Origin: Opisthocomus hoazin
Taxonomy: Eukaryota > Chordata > Aves > Opisthocomiformes > Opisthocomidae
Reading direction: 5' to 3'
Length of the DNA stretch: 64,000 bases
Assembly (NCBI RefSeq): GCF_030867145.1
Contig: NC_134442.1
Span: 4,417,001 to 4,481,000 of the forward strand
Shown: in pieces, positions 30,451 to 48,298 of the stretch
Position numbering within the stretch: position 1 is the stretch's first letter
How the letters are laid out: each line of letters begins with the position of its first letter
Made by a program: the position numbers and the translations under genes
Notes under the pieces: generated by a model
Seen by the model: only the letters and a program-made list of their open reading frames with translations
Told to the model about the DNA's origin: nothing
The model's database searches: none

Positions 30451-31110
30451 TCACATCCCACCCCTCCCTGTAAAAGAAAAGCTAAAAAGGGTGAGGACAG
30501 CAAAGCCATCTGCGCTGTTGGTAACACTGAGACTTTTTCTGTCATTTGCATGCGATTCTTTTATTTGGCTAATGGGATCTGGGAGCCCTTGAGGGCCAGC
30601 GTGTGCTGCAGCTGGTGGCCCAGTCCTGGTTCGGCCGTCTGGCGAGGGCCCCTCCAGGGTCCCTGGTGTGGTGCTGGCCTCTTGTTGGCTGGAGAGTCCT
30701 CGGAGCTGCTGGTGCTCCTCTTTGGGGGTGGCCGTGGCCCCCCGGGGGCGTTCCCTGCCCCAGCTGGTAGTGGAGGGCCTGGGCACAGCCTCCCCAGGCT
30801 CCTCCTGGGGCTCTTCTTGCTCCGTGGGGATGGCAGCGGGAGCAGCGGGGCAGCTGCCAGGTGCCCACCAACAGCGGCGCATGAGGTGCCGAGGAGCTCG
30901 TCCGTGCCGGATCTCGCAGGGCTGCCGGGGGAGGCAGAGACCCTCCTCAGGAGGCAGCGGGGCCGGGGGCATCTTGGTCAACATGGCCATGATGGTGTCT
31001 TCCACCATGGCTGACTCCAACCCCCTGTTGTCAAAGATCTGCTCCAGCTCCTGCTGGACCCAGGGCTGCAGGGTCTGCAGGAGCATTGGGTGGTTCTGGA
31101 AAAGGTCCAT
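30451..31110 (-). CDS. TOPORS-like PWI-type ORF, U4 copy (extended)
   Basis: Same extended 219-residue form as U3. Differs by TKMPPAP in place of TKMPPTP. Confidence 0.38.
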   Translation of the reverse strand: MDLFQNHPMLLQTLQPWVQQELEQIFDNRGLESAMVEDTIMAMLTKMPPAPLPPEEGLCLPRQPCEIRHGRAPRHLMRRCWWAPGSCPAAPAAIPTEQEEPQEEPGEAVPRPSTTSWGRERPRGATATPKEEHQQLRGLSSQQEASTTPGTLEGPSPDGRTRTGPPAAAHAGPQGLPDPISQIKESHANDRKSLSVTNSADGFAVLTLFSFSFTGRGGM

Positions 31111-31619
31111 CCCGTTCGGGGCACAATATAATACAGACAATAATAAACTGTATAGCGCAGTCCCATACCTACCATACCCACAATACCCACAATGGCTGCA
31201 AAACAATAAAAACTACACAATACGTACTGTACAGAGCAGTGCATACTCTACATACAGTAATCTACATGCAACATATTATAAAACAAAATACCTTAGAAAA
31301 CTAAACACTCGAGAATGACCAAGCGCCACCCCCACCCCGTCCCTTGGCAATGACAGAGCCAGCGTGGAGCGTGCTCCATCTGTGCCACACCAAAGCTTCC
31401 CAAACGCCATGTGGGAGCCTCAGTTCCTTGCCAGCAGCCAGGCCGCTGGCACAACTCGCCTACGGGGCTCAAGCACAAACAGGGGTAGATGGACGCATGC
31501 CCCACAGGGTTCCGCGGCCCTGCTGTCCATGCAGTGCCTGGTGGGGGGGAAGGGGGCTGACCTGCAGCCTGAACAGCAGCAAGCCACCGAGCAGGACATT
31601 CATCAGTTTCTGCTTACAG

Positions 31620-33717
<2,098 letters not shown>

Positions 33718-34314
33718 GGAGCAGGATCAACAGGAACCAGCGCAGGCTGCACTGGACCATGATGATTTCCTTCTGGGGCAATGCCTGCTGCTCCAAAGGC
33801 AGCCTCGGCATCAAAGGCCTGCTCTGTGCTGCCCGCTCTCCTCCCCGTGCACACAAATGCTGAAGCTGACTTAGTTCTTGGAATAAAGTTGCCAGGTTTC
33901 ACAGTTAACCGTGCCTGAGTCCAATTCACTCTCGTGCGCAAGGCAAGCATTTCCACGCCCGGCAAAATGAGGCTGCAGGCAGTCAAGGAGGGCACAAAGG
34001 GCAAGAGTCGCTCAGCAGGGCTGGCACCATGCCTGGTCAGACAGGAGCGTGCTCAGAGCCACCGTGGCATGAAGAAGACTGGCACATTGAGGCTAGAAAG
34101 AGGACGCAAAATAATGATGTGGCATGCAGACAACTCTGGGGATGATGATTAGGACCTGGTTGAAGCATCTGCTAATTGGAAATATGAAAGAAAGCTGGCA
34201 GGAGTTACAGTGCCATGAGGAAGAGCCAGATGTCACCAGAAGTTAAGGGGGAATGGTGTGAGAGGTGGCCAGACTTCAGCAATATCTGAAGGAAGAGCTG
34301 GGGTCATTCTGGGG

Positions 34315-34491
34315 ACAACATCACGAACAGGAACGACATTGCCTTGCTGGAATTGGACCAGCCTGTCCAGTGCGGCTACTACGTGCAGCTTGCCTGTGTG
34401 CCCGACGCCTGGCTGAGAGTGTCGCAGCTGAGAAGCTGCTACGTCAGTGGCTGGGGTTCCACGACTGCAAGAGGTGAGTTCCCAAAAGGGA
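34315..34491 (+). pseudogene. Orphan exon 3 half, U4
   Basis: Same boundaries and allele as in U1. Confidence 0.92.
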
Positions 34492-35997
34492 CTTGTTTGG
34501 CAGGCACAGAGTGACTTCTGCCAGCCCAAGCCCTTACCAAGAGAAACAAGTCCTTCAGCTTCACCTCAGGCAGGCCGGCGTTTCACTGGTCATTTGGCCA
34601 ACAGAGAAAGTGATGGAGGAAGGTGGGGTCATCCCAGATCACAAAACAACTCTTCTCTAGAGCTGAAACTCAGCTTCTGGAATCTCCTGGCTCCTAGTCC
34701 TGGGTAATGTGCTTGATACGTCTGGGCTAAGCTCCTGAATCGTGAAGAAAAAGTTTTTCTTTGTGTAGGGGTGGCGCGACCACAGGTATTTCCAACATAT
34801 TGTACAACCTCTCTTCTCCAGGAGAAACCTAGACTGAGAGAAGAAATGTGGAAATATCACCAGAGGAGGAGACAGAAGGAGTGTGAGCTCGGGAAGGTGT
34901 GGATGCTGACAAGAAGCAGGTGCTCAAATGTTACTGCTTTGCACACACCCTGTGTGCTCACCTTCTCCCAGAATCCCACAGCTGTGTAGCAGGAGGGCTT
35001 TGGTAGGGCAGTGTCAGCCTCACCCCAGCCGGGGCCTGGAGCAGAGCCTGCCCCTCCGACAGCAGCATGGCTGCCTGGCAGCTGGGTGGGAAAAAGGGAA
35101 ATGGCAGCCCCCGGGGGAAGCAGGGTTGCCCGGGGAGCATCCCAATGCCATCCCTTCCCAGCAGCCCAAGGCAGCACAGCGCATGCTGACCCCGGGTGTC
35201 CTTACAGCAGAGCCCCAGCTGCCCCGCTGGAGCACAGAGACCTGGAGGGGAGGAGGAGGGGAGACGCTTTAGGCAGCCTGCCCCCTCCCCAGACACCCCC
35301 GGGCATGGAAAGGCCCCGCGCCCTGCCAAGCCGGCGAGTCGCCACTCGTGCCGCGGTGCAGAGGTGGCCACCTCCTGCGTGCTCTGGGCTGGCGCAGCCT
35401 TGCCCTGAGCCGGGGGAAGGTTCCCTGTGCCTCAGTCCAGAGTCCTCACCTGCAAAGCCTCATTTTCAGGGCCAAAATCCTCATTTTTGGGGCCCCAACC
35501 TGTCTGTTCTTGCCCACAGCCGCGTATTTCCCTGTCCCACTTCACCGCTCTCCACAGCTTCCCCAGGAGGGGACGTGAGAGGGAGGTGCTGAGCTCTGCT
35601 GCTGGGGTCCAGGGACAGGATGCGTGGGAACGGCTCAGAGCTGCGTCAGGGCAGGTTCAGCTGGGCTCAAGGATCCGTTTCTGCACCGAGAGGGCGGCCG
35701 GGCGCTGGGACAGGCTGCCTGAGAGGCGGTCGGTGCCCCCGGCCTGTCCGTGCCCAGGAGCCCTTTGGGCAGTGCCCTCCACGCTCTGCTGTCAGGCCGG
35801 GCCAGCCCTGCAGGGCGGGCGGTTGGACGGGGCGATGGCTGCCACTGCCTCCCCAGCGGAAGCTCCCTGCTCTGCCGTGCCCACAGGGTCACCGCGAGCA
35901 CCCAGCCCACCCTGTGGAGTTCATCACCACATCGCCTGGGAGCAGGGCAGGCACCGGCGGAGGGGAGAGCGGCCCCTCAGGCAGCCAATAGCGGAGA

Positions 35998-36285
35998 GCA
36001 GCACCTCAGGGGAGGGTGGGCACTGCATCTGGGCAGAGTGACAGCACTGTCAGCCAATGGCAGGTCATCACTTCAGGTGAAGGGCAGGCACTGCAGCCCA
36101 GCAGCCTGACCACCTGGGGTCCAATCAGAGGCAGCAGCACCTCAGGGGCGGGTGGGCATTGCATCTGGGCAGAGTGACAGCCCTGGCAGCCAATGGCAGG
36201 TCATTCCCTCAGGTGAAGGGCAGGCACTGTAACCCAGCAGCCTGACCACAAGGGGGCCAATCAGAGGCAGCAGCACCTCAGGGGA
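35998..36285. repeat. 136-bp CCAAT minisatellite, two monomers (U4)
   Basis: Single-dimer allele as in U3. Confidence 0.92.
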
Positions 36286-36991
36286 GGAGACTGACAGCCC
36301 TCCCGACCTCTGCCGGCCAAGACTACATGGGAAGGAGGCGGGCCCCGATTGCAGCCAGGCCCAGCTTCACCATGGCTCCTGTGGGGCCTTCCCCGAGGCC
36401 GAGCAGCCCTGGACCAGGCCCAGGGCCCCTCCTCCCCCCTTGCAGCGCTCCTCTCTGTCTCCTCTGCACCCCCCAGCTGTCCCCGTGTTCTGGAACCCCC
36501 CGTCTCCATGATGCTGAGGCCGCCGGGGTGGCGGTGGGGTGGACAAGGCTGGGTGGGGGTGATGCTTGCCCTGGGGCCATCGGCTCCCCCACATCCCCTC
36601 CGCGCAGCCCCAGCGACCCCGCAGCAGCCTGCAGGGTGGTGAGGAGGGGCAGGACGTGGCTGCCGTCCAGTGTCTGCCCTGAGGTGGCGAGGACGGGGGG
36701 GATGTGGGGCTGGGGTCTGCCCCCCGAAGCAGGGGCGTCCCAGGGCTGATGCTCTCCCCCATCCCCACAGCTCCTGCACATCATCTCCTTCCTGACGCTG
36801 CCCGCCCTGCTGAGACGGGGCCAGACCTGCCGCTGCCTCCACGAGGGCTGCGACAGCGAGGCCGCCTGCACCTCCTCTGCACCGCTCTCTGCCCCGCCGC
36901 CGCCAGCGCCCGCCCCTGCAAGAGGGCCACCATCCTCAGCTGTGAGTCTGTCATTGCCAAGGGACGGGGTGGGGGTGGCGCTTGGTCTCCA

Positions 36992-37861
36992 GGACTCATC
37001 TTTAGTGTCCAAACTTTTATTGTAGGTTTTAATGCCTTCTTTTTAGGACCCAAAGCCTCCTTTTTAGGGTACAAACCCTCATTTCTAAGTTCCAAACCCA
37101 GGGCTCATAGCATCATTTTGAAGGTGCAGAGCCTCCTTTTCAGAGTCCAAAGCATTGTTTATAGGGTCCAAAGTCTCCATTTGAGGTCTCAACCCTCATC
37201 TTTATCTTCAAAACCCTGCTTTCAGGAGCCAAAGCCTCCATGTAGAATCAAAACTGCTCCTTTAGACTTAGAAGCCTTGTTTGTTTGATGTCCCAAGCTT
37301 CATTCTGAGGGTCTAAAATCCCATTTCAACAGTACAAAGCCCTGATTTTCAAACCCAAAGCATCACTTCAGGGCTTAAAACCATCAGAAGTTCAGGGTTC
37401 AATGCCTCAATGTAATTTCCAAAGCCCCATTTTCAGGGCCCAATGTTGCATTCTTAAGCCCCAAGCCATCCTTTGGCGGGTCTAAACTCTACTTTGAAGG
37501 GTCCCAAGCCCTCTTTTACACCTGAAAGCCTCCACTGGAAGTGCCCAGAGCCCTCTATTTGGGACGAAATCTCCATTTCTGGAGGCCATGGAGGAACCAA
37601 GTCGTTCCCCTCCTTTTCAGGGTCTAAAGCGTCCCTTGTAGCATCTAGCCTATCCTTTGGAGTGCCCAGAGCCCCATTTTCAGGGCTGAAGCCCTCGTTT
37701 ATGGGATCCAAACCTGTCTTTTATCACTCACAACCTTCTTTTAGGGCCCACAGTTCCATTTTGAGGGTCCTAACTCTCATTTTGGAGGCAGAAAGCCTCT
37801 TTTTAGGCTCCAGAGCTATATTTCTAGCATCCAAAGCATCATTTTGACTTTCCAAAGTCTT
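36992..37861. repeat. ~21-bp satellite, array A (U4)
   Basis: Shares the 1-bp shorter T run with U3. Confidence 0.85.
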
Positions 37862-38755
37862 AGCTTTGGTGGCAGAGCAGAGAGCAGCCTGGTCCCACTG
37901 AGCGCAAGGCTGCTCTCCTGCCTCGGCTGCCCTCAGCCCGCCGTTGCTCTGCACGCCGCTGCCCACGCGATGACCCACAGAGGTCCCTTCCAACCCCTAA
38001 CACACCGCCCTGGCAGTTTTCCTGTGGAGCGCTGGGGACAGCTGCCCAGGGGAACGGGGAGATGGCTCTGCCCCGTCCTGCTGCGAGAGCAGGGCTCGGC
38101 CCTGGTGCTGAGGGCACTGAGCGTCTGCCTTGCTGCTCTCCAGCTCCTCCGGCGTGCGTGGAGCCCTCCGTCACCAGGCATGGGAAGTGTGCGGCTCCAG
38201 CGTACGCACCCGTGGGTGTCCCAGGGCACACGTGGAGATCCCGCCTGGACCCGGGGAGTGACAGCTCTGCAGCCGCTCGTTCAGGCGAGGTGAGCACGCT
38301 TTGTTTTTGCCCTGCGTTAGTGGGGCACGAAGCACTCAGCCCAGCCCTTGAGCGAGCTGTGCATGCTTTCAGCCAGCTGGCACTTGTGCCGCTGCTCAGG
38401 AGAGCCCCTGCAGGTGAATTTGCCGCCTTGGCTTGAAAAACAGGCCAGCACTTCCCTGCTCTTGGGCTGTTGTCCTCTGCCCTCGGTGATTCCTGCCCTG
38501 GCAAGTCCAAGAGACGCCTCTGTGAATGCCCGCCTGTGCAGTGCGTGTCCTTCTGGCCTGGGGCCATCAAAGCAGATCTCCCTGCAGCTAAGTGATGGCT
38601 GGGAAATGCGTACCCTTGCAGCCCCAGTGTCCTCCAGTGACAACCTGCTGGTCAGCTGAGTCCCCAGGGCTGGCTCAAAGCCTGCACAGTGGGACGCAAC
38701 TGCTGCCTCACAAGACCTCTTTCTGTCCTACAAGAGGTCGATGGTGATAGCACCA

Positions 38756-39592
38756 TCTGGAGGGCACAAAGCCTTTTTTTAGGGTCCAAACCCTCCTTTG
38801 CAGGGTCAAACCCTCATTGATAAGTTGCAAGCTTCGCTTTTACAATTCACAGACTCCTTTTAAGGGACCAAAGCATTCTCTTGAAGGCCCAAAGTCTGAT
38901 CTGAGTGTCAAAGGGCTCCTTTTTAGAGTCCAAAGCCTTATTTGTAGGGTCTAAAGTCTCCTTTCATGGCACCAAAGCCTCATTATCTGGATCCATAGCC
39001 TAATTTAGAGGATCCAGTCGGCAAGCTGGAGGGTCCAAAGCCTCATTTTAGCATCCAAACTGCTCATTTTGGGTACAAAGCCTCACTTGTTTAATGACCG
39101 AAGCCTCATTTGGAGGCTCCAAAGACCTGTTTTTAGCATACAGAGCCCTAGCTTTTGGCACCAAAACATCATGTGAGGGCAAAAGTCCTGATTTGAGGGT
39201 TCAGCATCTCATTTTCATTTCCAAAGCCTTATTTTCACATCCCAACGCCCCATGCTTCAGGCCCAAACTCTTTTTTGGAGAGTCCAAAGTCTCACTTCTA
39301 GGGCCAAACCCCTCTTACAGCTCTAGGCCTGCACTGGAGTGTTTCGTTTTATGGGGCAACAGAGGAACCAAGAGGTTCCCCTCCTTTGCAGGGCCCAAAG
39401 CGTCATTTGTAGACACTCTCCATCCATTTTAGATCCCAGAGCCTTATTTGCAGGGCGGAAATCCTCATTTTTTTGGGTCCAAAGCTGTCTTTTATTAGCC
39501 ATAGACTTTCTTAGGGCACACCGTTCCCTTGTTAGGGTTTAAACCCTCACTTTCAGAGCAGAAAGCATCTTTTTAGGATCCAAAGCTCTATT
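38756..39592. repeat. ~21-bp satellite, array B (U4/U5 boundary)
   Basis: Copy of array B, essentially as at the U3/U4 boundary. Confidence 0.85.
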
Positions 39593-39991
39593 GGTAGTGA
39601 CCTCCCCAGGGCCAGGACTCTGCGCTTCCCCTGGCTGCACTTGTTGGGGCTCTGCTGGGGCAGGGTGCGACCCTGGGCTGGTGCAGAGAGCAGCACCACG
39701 TCGTGACTCTGTGCAGGAGCAGGGTTTTGGGTGCCACCGTCGCGAGGCTGCGCCCAGCAGTGCAGGCTGGTCGGGGAGCAGCGCCCCGAGACGTGGGGGC
39801 AGAGGGTGCGGGAAGAGGGGGACAGGCGTGGGGTGCTGAGCGATGGGGCACGGGCTGGCCCTGGAGACCCCCGGGCTGGAGACATCTGCCCCGGGACCAG
39901 TGCAGAGCTGCAGGCCTGGAGCTGGGCAGCACTTGCCTTGGGGGAGAACAACAAAATAGTGCCTGGCACGCGCAGAAGGACCCCTCAGCGT

Positions 39992-40651
39992 TCACATCCC
40001 ACCCCTCCCTGTAAAAGAAAAGCTAAAAAGGGTGAGGACAGCAAAGCCATCTGCGCTGTTGGTAACACTGAGACTTTTTCTGTCATTTGCATGCGATTCT
40101 TTTATTTGGCTAATGGGATCTGGGAGCCCTTGAGGGCCAGCGTGTGCTGCAGCTGGTGGCCCAGTCCTGGTTCGGCCGTCTGGCGAGGGCCCCTCCAGGG
40201 TCCCTGGTGTGGTGCTGGCCTCTTGTTGGCTGGAGAGTCCTCGGAGCTGCTGGTGCTCCTCTTTGGGGGTGGCCGTGGCCCCCCGGGGGCGTTCCCTGCC
40301 CCAGCTGGTAGTGGAGGGCCTGGGCACAGCCTCCCCAGGCTCCTCCTGGGGCTCTTCTTGCTCCGTGGGGATGGCAGCGGGAGCAGCGGGGCAGCTGCCA
40401 GGTGCCCACCAACAGCGGCGCATGAGGTGCCGAGGAGCTCGTCCGTGCCGGATCTCGCAGGGCTGCCGGGGGAGGCAGAGACCCTCCTCAGGAGGCAGCG
40501 GGGCCGGGGGCATCTTGGTCAACATGGCCATGATGGTGTCTTCCACCATGGCTGACTCCAACCCCCTGTTGTCAAAGATCTGCTCCAGCTCCTGCTGGAC
40601 CCAGGGCTGCAGGGTCTGCAGGAGCATTGGGTGGTTCTGGAAAAGGTCCAT
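39992..40651 (-). CDS. TOPORS-like PWI-type ORF, U5 copy (extended)
   Basis: Same extended 219-residue form, identical in its visible residues to the U4 copy. Confidence 0.38.
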   Translation of the reverse strand: MDLFQNHPMLLQTLQPWVQQELEQIFDNRGLESAMVEDTIMAMLTKMPPAPLPPEEGLCLPRQPCEIRHGRAPRHLMRRCWWAPGSCPAAPAAIPTEQEEPQEEPGEAVPRPSTTSWGRERPRGATATPKEEHQQLRGLSSQQEASTTPGTLEGPSPDGRTRTGPPAAAHAGPQGLPDPISQIKESHANDRKSLSVTNSADGFAVLTLFSFSFTGRGGM

Positions 40652-41160
40652 CCCGTTCGGGGCACAATATAATACAGACAATAATAAACTGTATAGCGCA
40701 GTCCCATACCTACCATACCCACAATACCCACAATGGCTGCAAAACAATAAAAACTACACAATACGTACTGTACAGAGCAGTGCATACTCTACATACAGTA
40801 ATCTACATGCAACATATTATAAAACAAAATACCTTAGAAAACTAAACACTCGAGAATGACCAAGCGCCACCCCCACCCCGTCCCTTGGCAATGACAGAGC
40901 CAGCGTGGAGCGTGCTCCATCTGTGCCACACCAAAGCTTCCCAAACGCCATGTGGGAGCCTCAGTTCCTTGCCAGCAGCCAGGCCGCTGGCACAACTCGC
41001 CTACGGGGCTCAAGCACAAACAGGGGTAGATGGACGCATGCCCCACAGGGTTCCGCGGCCCTGCTGTCCATGCAGTGCCTGGTGGGGGGGAAGGGGGCTG
41101 ACCTGCAGCCTGAACAGCAGCAAGCCACCGAGCAGGACATTCATCAGTTTCTGCTTACAG

Positions 41161-43258
<2,098 letters not shown>

Positions 43259-43855
43259 GGAGCAGGATCAACAGGAACCAGCGCAGGCTGCACTGGACCA
43301 TGATGATTTCCTTCTGGGGCAATGCCTGCTGCTCCAAAGGCAGCCTCGGCATCAAAGGCCTGCTCTGTGCTGCCCGCTCTCCTCCCCGTGCACACAAATG
43401 CTGAAGCTGACTTAGTTCTTGGAATAAAGTTGCCAGGTTTCACAGTTAACCGTGCCTGAGTCCAATTCACTCTCGTGCGCAAGGCAAGCATTTCCACGCC
43501 CGGCAAAATGAGGCTGCAGGCAGTCAAGGAGGGCACAAAGGGCAAGAGTCGCTCAGCAGGGCTGGCACCATGCCTGGTCAGACAGGAGCGTGCTCAGAGC
43601 CACCATGGCATGAAGAAGACTGGCACATTGAGGCTAGAAAGAGGACGCAAAATAATGATGTGGCATGCAGACAACTCTGGGGATGATGATTAGGACCTGG
43701 TTGAAGCATCTGCTAATTGGAAATATGAAAGAAAGCTGGCAGGAGTTACAGTGCCATGAGGAAGAGCCAGATGTCACCAGAAGTTAAGGGGGAATGGTGT
43801 GAGAGGTGGCCAGACTTCAGCAATATCTGAAGGAAGAGCTGGGGTCATTCTGGGG

Positions 43856-44032
43856 ACAACATCACGAACAGGAACGACATTGCCTTGCTGGAATTGGACC
43901 AGCCTGTCCAGTGCGGCTACTACGTGCAGCTTGCCTGTGTGCCCGACGTCTCGCTGAGAGTGTCGCAGCTGAGAAGCTGCTACGTCAGTGGCTGGGGTTC
44001 CACGACTGCAAGAGGTGAGTTCCCAAAAGGGA
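43856..44032 (+). pseudogene. Orphan exon 3 half, U5
   Basis: Same boundaries, but private changes give CVPDVSLRV in place of CVPDAWLRV: this fragment is drifting. Confidence 0.92.
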
Positions 44033-45538
44033 CTTGTTTGGCAGGCACAGAGTGACTTCTGCCAGCCCAAGCCCTTACCAAGAGAAACAAGTCCTTCAGC
44101 TTCACCTCAGGCAGGCCGGCGTTTCACTGGTCATTTGGCCAACAGAGAAAGTGATGGAGGAAGGTGGGGTCATCCCAGATCACAAAACAACTCTTCTCTA
44201 GAGCTGAAACTCAGCTTCTGGAATCTCCTGGCTCCTAGTCCTGGGTAATGTGCTTGATACGTCTGGGCTAAGCTCCTGAATCGTGAAGAAAAAGTTTTTC
44301 TTTGTGTAGGGGTGGCGCGACCACAGGTATTTCCAACATATTGTACAACCTCTCTTCTCCAGGAGAAACCTAGACTGAGAGAAGAAATGTGGAAATATCA
44401 CCAGAGGAGGAGACAGAAGGAGTGTGAGCTCGGGAAGGTGTGGATGCTGACAAGAAGCAGGTGCTCAAATGTTACTGCTTTGCACACACCCTGTGTGCTC
44501 ACCTTCTCCCAGAATCCCACAGCTGTGTAGCAGGAGGGCTTTGGTAGGGCAGTGTCAGCCTCACCCCAGCCGGGGCCTGGAGCAGAGCCTGCCCCTCCGA
44601 CAGCAGCATGGCTGCCTGGCAGCTGGGTGGGAAAAAGGGAAATGGCAGCCCCCGGGGGAAGCAGGGTTGCCCGGGGAGCATCCCAATGCCATCCCTTCCC
44701 AGCAGCCCAAGGCAGCACAGCGCATGCTGACCCCGGGTGTCCTTACAGCAGAGCCCCAGCTGCCCCGCTGGAGCACAGAGACCTGGAGGGGAGGAGGAGG
44801 GGAGACGCTTTAGGCAGCCTGCCCCCTCCCCAGACACCCCCGGGCATGGAAAGGCCCCGCGCCCTGCCAAGCCGGCGAGTCGCCACTCGTGCCGCGGTGC
44901 AGAGGTGGCCACCTCCTGCGTGCTCTGGGCTGGCGCAGCCTTGCCCTGAGCCGGGGGAAGGTTCCCTGTGCCTCAGTCCAGAGTCCTCACCTGCAAAGCC
45001 TCATTTTCAGGGCCAAAATCCTCATTTTTGGGGCCCCAACCTGTCTGTTCTTGCCCACAGCCGCGTATTTCCCTGTCCCACTTCACCGCTCTCCACAGCT
45101 TCCCCAGGAGGGGACGTGAGAGGGAGGTGTTGAGCTCTGCTGCTGGGGTCCAGGGACAGGATGCGTGGGAACGGCTCAGAGCTGCGTCAGGGCAGGTTCA
45201 GCTGGGCTCAAGGATCCGTTTCTGCACCGAGAGGGCGGCCGGGCGCTGGGACAGGCTGCCTGAGAGGCGGTCGGTGCCCCCGGCCTGTCCGTGCCCAGGA
45301 GCCCTTTGGGCAGTGCCCTCCATGCTCTGCTGTCAGGCCGGGCCAGCCCTGCAGGGCGGGCGGTTGGACGGGGCGATGGCTGCCGCTCCCTCCCCAGCCG
45401 AAGCTCCCTGCTCTGCCGTGCCCACAGGGTCACCGCGAGCACCCAGCCCACCCTGTGGAGTTCATCACCACATCGCCTGGGAGCAGGGCAGGCACCGGCG
45501 GAGGGGAGAGCGGCCCCTCAGGCAGCCAATAGCGGAGA

Positions 45539-45826
45539 GCAGCACCTCAGGGGAGGGTGGGCACTGCATCTGGGCAGAGTGACAGCACTGTCAGCCAATG
45601 GCAGGTCATCACTTCAGGTGAAGGGCAGGCACTGCAGCCCAGCAGCCTGACCACCTGGGGTCCAATCAGAGGCAGCAGCACCTCAGGGGCGGGTGGGCAT
45701 TGCATCTGGGCAGAGTGACAGCCCTGGCAGCCAATGGCAGGTCATTCCCTCAGGTGAAGGGCAGGCACTGTAACCCAGCAGCCTGACCACAAGGGGGCCA
45801 ATCAGAGGCAGCAGCACCTCAGGGGA
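45539..45826. repeat. 136-bp CCAAT minisatellite, two monomers (U5)
   Basis: Single-dimer allele as in U3 and U4. Confidence 0.92.
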
Positions 45827-46534
45827 GGAGACTGACAGCCCTCCCGACCTCTGCCGGCCAAGACTACATGGGAAGGAGGCGGGCCCCGATTGCAGCCAGG
45901 CCCAGCTTCACCATGGCTCCTGTGGGGCCTTCCCCGAGGCCGAGCAGCCCCTGGACCAGGCCCAGGGCCCCTCCTCCCCCCTTGCAGCGCTCCTCTCTGT
46001 CTCCTCTGCACCCCCCAGCTGTCCCCGTGTTCTGGAACCCCCCGTCTCCATGATGCTGAGGCCGCCGGGGTGGCGGTGGGGTGGACAAGGCTGGGTGGGG
46101 GTGATGCTTGCCCTGGGGCCATCGGCTCCCCCACATCCCCTCCGCGCAGCCCCAGCGACCCCGCAGCAGCCTGCAGGGTGGTGAGGAGGGGCAGGACGTG
46201 GCTGCCGTCCAGCGTCTGCCCTGAGGTGGCGAGGACGGGGGGGATGTGGGGCTGGGGTCTGCCCCCCGAAGCAGGGGCGTCCCAGGGCTGATGCTCTCCC
46301 CCATCCCCACAGCTCCTGCACATCATCTCCTTCCTGACGCTGCCCGCCCTGCTGAGACGGGGCCAGACCTGCCGCTGCCTCCACGAGGGCTGCGACAGCG
46401 AGGCCGCCTGCACCTCCTCTGCACCGCTCTCTGCCCCGCCGCCGCCAGCGCCCGCCCCTGCAAGAGGGCCACCATCCTCAGCTGTGAGTCTGTCATTGCC
46501 AAGGGACGGGGTGGGGGTGGCGCTTGGTCTCCAG

Positions 46535-47404
46535 GACTCATCTTTAGTGTCCAAACTTTTATTGTAGGTTTTAATGCCTTCTTTTTAGGACCCAAAGCCT
46601 CCTTTTTAGGGTACAAACCCTCATTTCTAAGTTCCAAACCCAGGGCTCATAGCATCATTTTGAAGGTGCAGAGCCTCCTTTTCAGAGTCCAAAGCATTGT
46701 TTATAGGGTCCAAAGTCTCCATTTGAGGTCTCAACCCTCATCTTTATCTTCAAAACCCTGCTTTTCAGGAGCCAAAGCCTCCATGTAGAATCAAAACTGC
46801 TCCTTTAGACTTAGAAGCCTTGTTTGTTTGATGTCCCAAGCTTCATTCTGACGGTCTAAAATCCCATTTCAACAGTACAAAGCCCTGATTTTCAAACCCA
46901 AAGCATCACTTCAGGGCTTAAAACCATCAGAAGTTCAGGGTTCAATGCCTCAATGTAATTTCCAAAGCCCCATTTTCAGGGCCCAATGTTGCATTCTTAA
47001 GCCCCAAGCCATCCTTTGGCGGGTCTAAACTCTACTTTGAAGGGTCCCAAGCCCTCTTTTACACCTGAAAGCCTCCACTGGAAGTGCCCAGAGCCCTCTA
47101 TTTGGGACGAAATCTCCATTTCTGGAGGCCATGGAGGAACCAAGTCGTTCCCCTCCTTTTCAGGGTCTAAAGCGTCCCTTGTAGCATCTAGCCTATCCTT
47201 TGGAGTGCCCAGAGCCCCATTTTCAGGGCTGAAGCCCTCGTTTATGGGATCCAAACCTGTCTTTTATCACTCACAACCTTCTTTTAGGGCCCACAGTTCC
47301 ATTTTGAGGGTCCTAACTCTCATTTTGGAGGCAGAAAGCCTCTTTTTAGGCTCCAGAGCTATATTTCTAGCATCCAAAGCATCATTTTGACTTTCCAAAG
47401 TCTT
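46535..47404. repeat. ~21-bp satellite, array A (U5)
   Basis: Has the longer T run of U1 and U2 (cttttcaggagcc), unlike its neighbours U3 and U4. Confidence 0.85.
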
Positions 47405-48298
47405 AGCTTTGGTGGCAGAGCAGAGAGCAGCCTGGTCCCACTGAGCGCAAGGCTGCTCTCCCGCCTCGGCTGCCCTCAGCCCGCCGTTGCTCTGCACGCC
47501 GCTGCCCACGCGATGACCCACAGAGGTCCCTTCCAACCCCTAACACACCGCCCTGGCAGTTTTCCTGTGGAGCGCTGGGGACAGCTGCCCAGGGGAACGG
47601 GGAGATGGCTCTGCCCCGTCCTGCTGCGAGAGCAGGGCTCGGCCCTGGTGCTGAGGGCACTGAGCGTCTGCCTTGCTGCTCTCCAGCTCCTCCGGCGTGC
47701 GTGGAGCCCTCCGTCACCAGGCATGGGAAGTGTGCGGCTCCAGCGTACGCACCCGTGGGTGTCCCAGGGCACACGTGGAGATCCCGCCTGGACCCGGGGA
47801 GTGACAGCTCTGCAGCCGCTCGTTCAGGCGAGGTGAGCACGCTTTGTTTTTGCCCTGCGTTAGTGGGGCACGAAGCACTCAGCCCAGCCCTTGAGCGAGC
47901 TGTGCATGCTTTCAGCCAGCTGGCACTTGTGCCGCTGCTCAGGAGAGCCCCTGCAGGTGAATTTGCCGCCTTGGCTTGAAAAACAGGCCAGCACTTCCCT
48001 GCTCTTGGGCTGTTGTCCTCTGCCCTCGGTGATTCCTGCCCTGGCAAGTCCAAGAGACGCCTCTGTGAATGCCCGCCTGTGCAGTGCGTGTCCTTCTGGC
48101 CTGGGGCCATCAAAGCAGATCTCCCTGCAGCTAAGTGATGGCTGGGAAATGCGTACCCTTGCAGCCCCAGTGTCCTCCAGTGACAACCTGCTGGTCAGCT
48201 GAGTCCCCAGGGCTGGCTCAAAGCCTGCACAGTGGGACGCAACTGCTGCCTCACAAGACCTCTTTCTGTCCTACAAGAGGTCGATGGTGATAGCACCA